The position numbers and the translations under genes are program-made. This document shows, piece by piece, positions 10,212-11,647 of a stretch of 11,647 bases of DNA (positions are counted from its first letter, which is position 1; each line of letters starts with the position of its first letter). Below the pieces are notes generated by a model. That model was not told the origin of the DNA. It was given only the letters and a program-made list of their open reading frames with translations, and ran no database searches. Source of the stretch: ANME-2 cluster archaeon (lineage in GTDB: Archaea; Halobacteriota; Methanosarcinia; Methanosarcinales; Methanocomedenaceae); contig JAMJFV010000024.1 in NCBI GenBank assembly GCA_023544495.1, positions 1 to 11,647 of the forward strand, given 5' to 3'.

Positions 10212-11339
10212 TCAAATGAGTCTCAGGAGCACGTCATTTAAGAAAAAAAGTCCCGATGGACGTTCTGCTTCCATCACAAGACCTAATGATCCGCCTCTGT
10301 CCTTTAATTTCTCCAAAGCCGATGCAATATGGTCATTTGATGAAAAAATGGGGATTGGTTCTACAATATCCCGGAGTGTCACATCATAGTATATTTGTTG
10401 AACAAGGTGTGCCATCTCAACATACCCCACCGGGACAGAGTTATCAAGTACGATAGCCAGTTCCACATTGGTCTGTGTCATCCGTTTGACAGCATCCTGT
10501 GCGGTCATTCCAGCATCAAATAGATATGTATCAGTAATAGGAGACATCATATCTTTTACCCTGAGGGTGTCCATATGCTTGAATTTCTTTTTCGCATCAA
10601 CAATATCAGACACCAGTTCATTCTCCGGGTGCAGGATCAATTCTTCAGGAGTACCTATCTGTATGAGTCTGGCATCAGACATTATACCGATCCTGTCTCC
10701 CAGTTTGAATGCTTCATCAATATCGTGCGTAACAAACAATATTGTCCTGCCTATCTCCTGTTTTATTATATTGAACTCATCCTGCAGCTGCTTTCTCAGG
10801 ATGGGGTCAAGTGCTCCAAAAGGTTCATCCATTAACAATAAGGGCGGGTCCATGGCAAGTGCCCGGGCAAGTCCGATACGCTGCTGTTGACCGCCGCTTA
10901 ACTGACGGGGATACCTGTCCATAAAGGATTCGGGTGAAAGCGATACAAAATCAAGGAGATGTCTTACCCTGTCTGAGATCTCCTGGCCGGACCATCCCTC
11001 AAGACGGGGGACCAGCCCTATATTCTCCCTGATGGTCATATGGGGAAAAAGACCGATATCCTGGATGACATAACCGATGTTCCTTCGCAGCCTGACAGGG
11101 TCAAAATCCATGATGTTATGGTCGTTTATCGTTATTACCCCCTCGTCCGGTTCAATAAGCCGGTTTATCATCCTGAGGGTAGTGGTCTTTCCAGAACCGC
11201 TGGGACCTATAAGTATCAACAGTTCTCCGCCCTGTATTTCAAGGTCTAACTGTTTAACTGCAACGTGTTCGCCGTATTGTTTCGTTACCTGCTGAAGATG
11301 TACGGAGTTAATCCTGTCGAATAGTCGTTGTGTAGGCAT
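10212..11339 (-). CDS. opuCA: Glycine betaine-type ABC transporter ATPase with tandem CBS domains
   Basis: This 375-residue protein energises compatible-solute uptake. All ATPase motifs are intact: Walker A GPSGSGKTT (45-53), Q-loop glutamine 93 in VIQDIGLFPH, signature LSGGQQQR (147-154), Walker B LLLMDEP (167-173) and the H-loop histidine 205 in FVTHD. Two CBS modules follow at about 258-315 and 320-375; in OpuA/OpuC ATPases these sense ionic strength or cyclic dinucleotides and gate transport, so osmotic control is likely. Length matches OpuCA/ProV. The gene sits between the binding protein and the permeases. No Shine-Dalgarno site precedes the ATG, but a TATA box lies 27 nt upstream. Substrate could be glycine betaine, carnitine, choline or proline betaine; the ATPase alone cannot tell. 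Confidence 0.93.
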   Translation of the reverse strand: MPTQRLFDRINSVHLQQVTKQYGEHVAVKQLDLEIQGGELLILIGPSGSGKTTTLRMINRLIEPDEGVITINDHNIMDFDPVRLRRNIGYVIQDIGLFPHMTIRENIGLVPRLEGWSGQEISDRVRHLLDFVSLSPESFMDRYPRQLSGGQQQRIGLARALAMDPPLLLMDEPFGALDPILRKQLQDEFNIIKQEIGRTILFVTHDIDEAFKLGDRIGIMSDARLIQIGTPEELILHPENELVSDIVDAKKKFKHMDTLRVKDMMSPITDTYLFDAGMTAQDAVKRMTQTNVELAIVLDNSVPVGYVEMAHLVQQIYYDVTLRDIVEPIPIFSSNDHIASALEKLKDRGGSLGLVMEAERPSGLFFLNDVLLRLI

Positions 11340-11365
11340 GGCTATCTATGAATCATGGCATGTTG

Positions 11366-11376
11366 TATAAATAAAT
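11366..11376 (-). promoter_or_regulatory. TATA box for a possible leaderless ATPase transcript
   Basis: The minus strand has ATTTATTTATA in the 51-nt gap between binding protein and ATPase. Its downstream edge is 27 nt before the ATPase ATG (11339). In archaea, transcription starts about 25-30 nt after the TATA box, so the mRNA would begin at or next to the ATG. The lack of any purine-rich ribosome binding site fits leaderless translation. The ATPase and permeases could thus be expressed apart from the binding protein. Confidence 0.5.
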
Positions 11377-11390
11377 CAAAGAGGATTGAA

Positions 11391-11647
11391 TTACTCTTCA
11401 GCGATCAATCCCTGCTGTACGAGGAAATCCCTGGCAACGTCTCTTGCTTCTTTTTTATCTACATCATATTGATAATTAAGTTCCCGCATTGAATCAGTAT
11501 CAATTCTGTTGTCCAGTTCCATGATGATCTCAACAACCTGCGGATCTTCAGATGCGAACTTTTCAGTCATAATAATTATAGCATCATAGGGTGGCAAGGC
11601 ATTCTGATCATCTTCCAATATCCTGAGATTGAACAAATCATTCCTGG
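11391..11647 (-). CDS. opuCC: OpuCC/ProX-type substrate-binding protein, C-terminal part (cut by window edge)
   Basis: Only the last 85 codons are inside the window; the frame stays open to the edge, so the N-terminus, including any lipoprotein or TAT signal, is missing. The motif LEDDQNALPPYDA matches the LxDDKxxFPPYxA stretch typical of the OpuAC-family binding proteins for glycine betaine, carnitine or choline. The ending, with RELNYQYDV and ARDFLVQQGL, also fits that family. The protein would catch the solute outside the membrane and hand it to the two permeases. It is the first of the transporter genes seen here and is separated from the ATPase by 51 nt, unlike the tight spacing further on. 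Ligand-binding aromatic residues lie upstream of the window, so substrate choice cannot be judged. Confidence 0.88.
   Translation of the reverse strand, partial: RNDLFNLRILEDDQNALPPYDAIIIMTEKFASEDPQVVEIIMELDNRIDTDSMRELNYQYDVDKKEARDVARDFLVQQGLIAEE

Overview
The window is 11.6 kb of archaeal DNA, and all real genes lie on the minus strand. The most likely source is a methane- or alkane-oxidising relative of Methanosarcinales (ANME-2, Methanoperedens or similar). Three things suggest this: a giant multiheme cytochrome c carrying a Methanosarcinales-type S-layer (DUF1608-like) region, AGGTG ribosome binding sites, and AT-rich TATA-box promoters. The taxon is inference; no marker gene is present.

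Positions 130-8700, about three quarters of the window, hold one gene for a secreted, membrane-anchored cytochrome of about 2856 residues. By hand I count 63 candidate heme c sites: 58 CxxCH, four CX4CH and one CX11CH. In order the protein has a signal peptide, about 58 hemes in tandem modules, an S-layer-like region split by a single heme, four more hemes, an Ig-like domain, one transmembrane helix and a second copy of the Ig-like domain. The heme region is built from a pentaheme block seen seven times, nested in larger 12-heme units. Two of these units share a 296-bp stretch that is 295/296 identical. There are about 150 N-glycosylation sequons before the membrane helix and none after it. 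The expected job is to carry electrons through or along the S-layer to an outside partner.

Positions 8710-8934 are an AT-rich intergenic region that probably carries the cytochrome promoter. It has two TATA-like boxes, one inside a perfect 6-bp inverted repeat.

Positions 8935-11647 hold an OpuC/ProU-type ABC uptake system for compatible solutes such as glycine betaine. In transcription order it comprises the end of the substrate-binding protein (cut by the window edge), an ATPase with two CBS domains, and two paralogous permeases that overlap by 7 nt. A TATA box 27 nt before the ATPase start, with no ribosome binding site, suggests an internal leaderless promoter. I see no functional link between the transporter and the cytochrome beyond sharing a strand. 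I found no tRNA, rRNA, CRISPR array, insertion sequence or cytochrome maturation gene.
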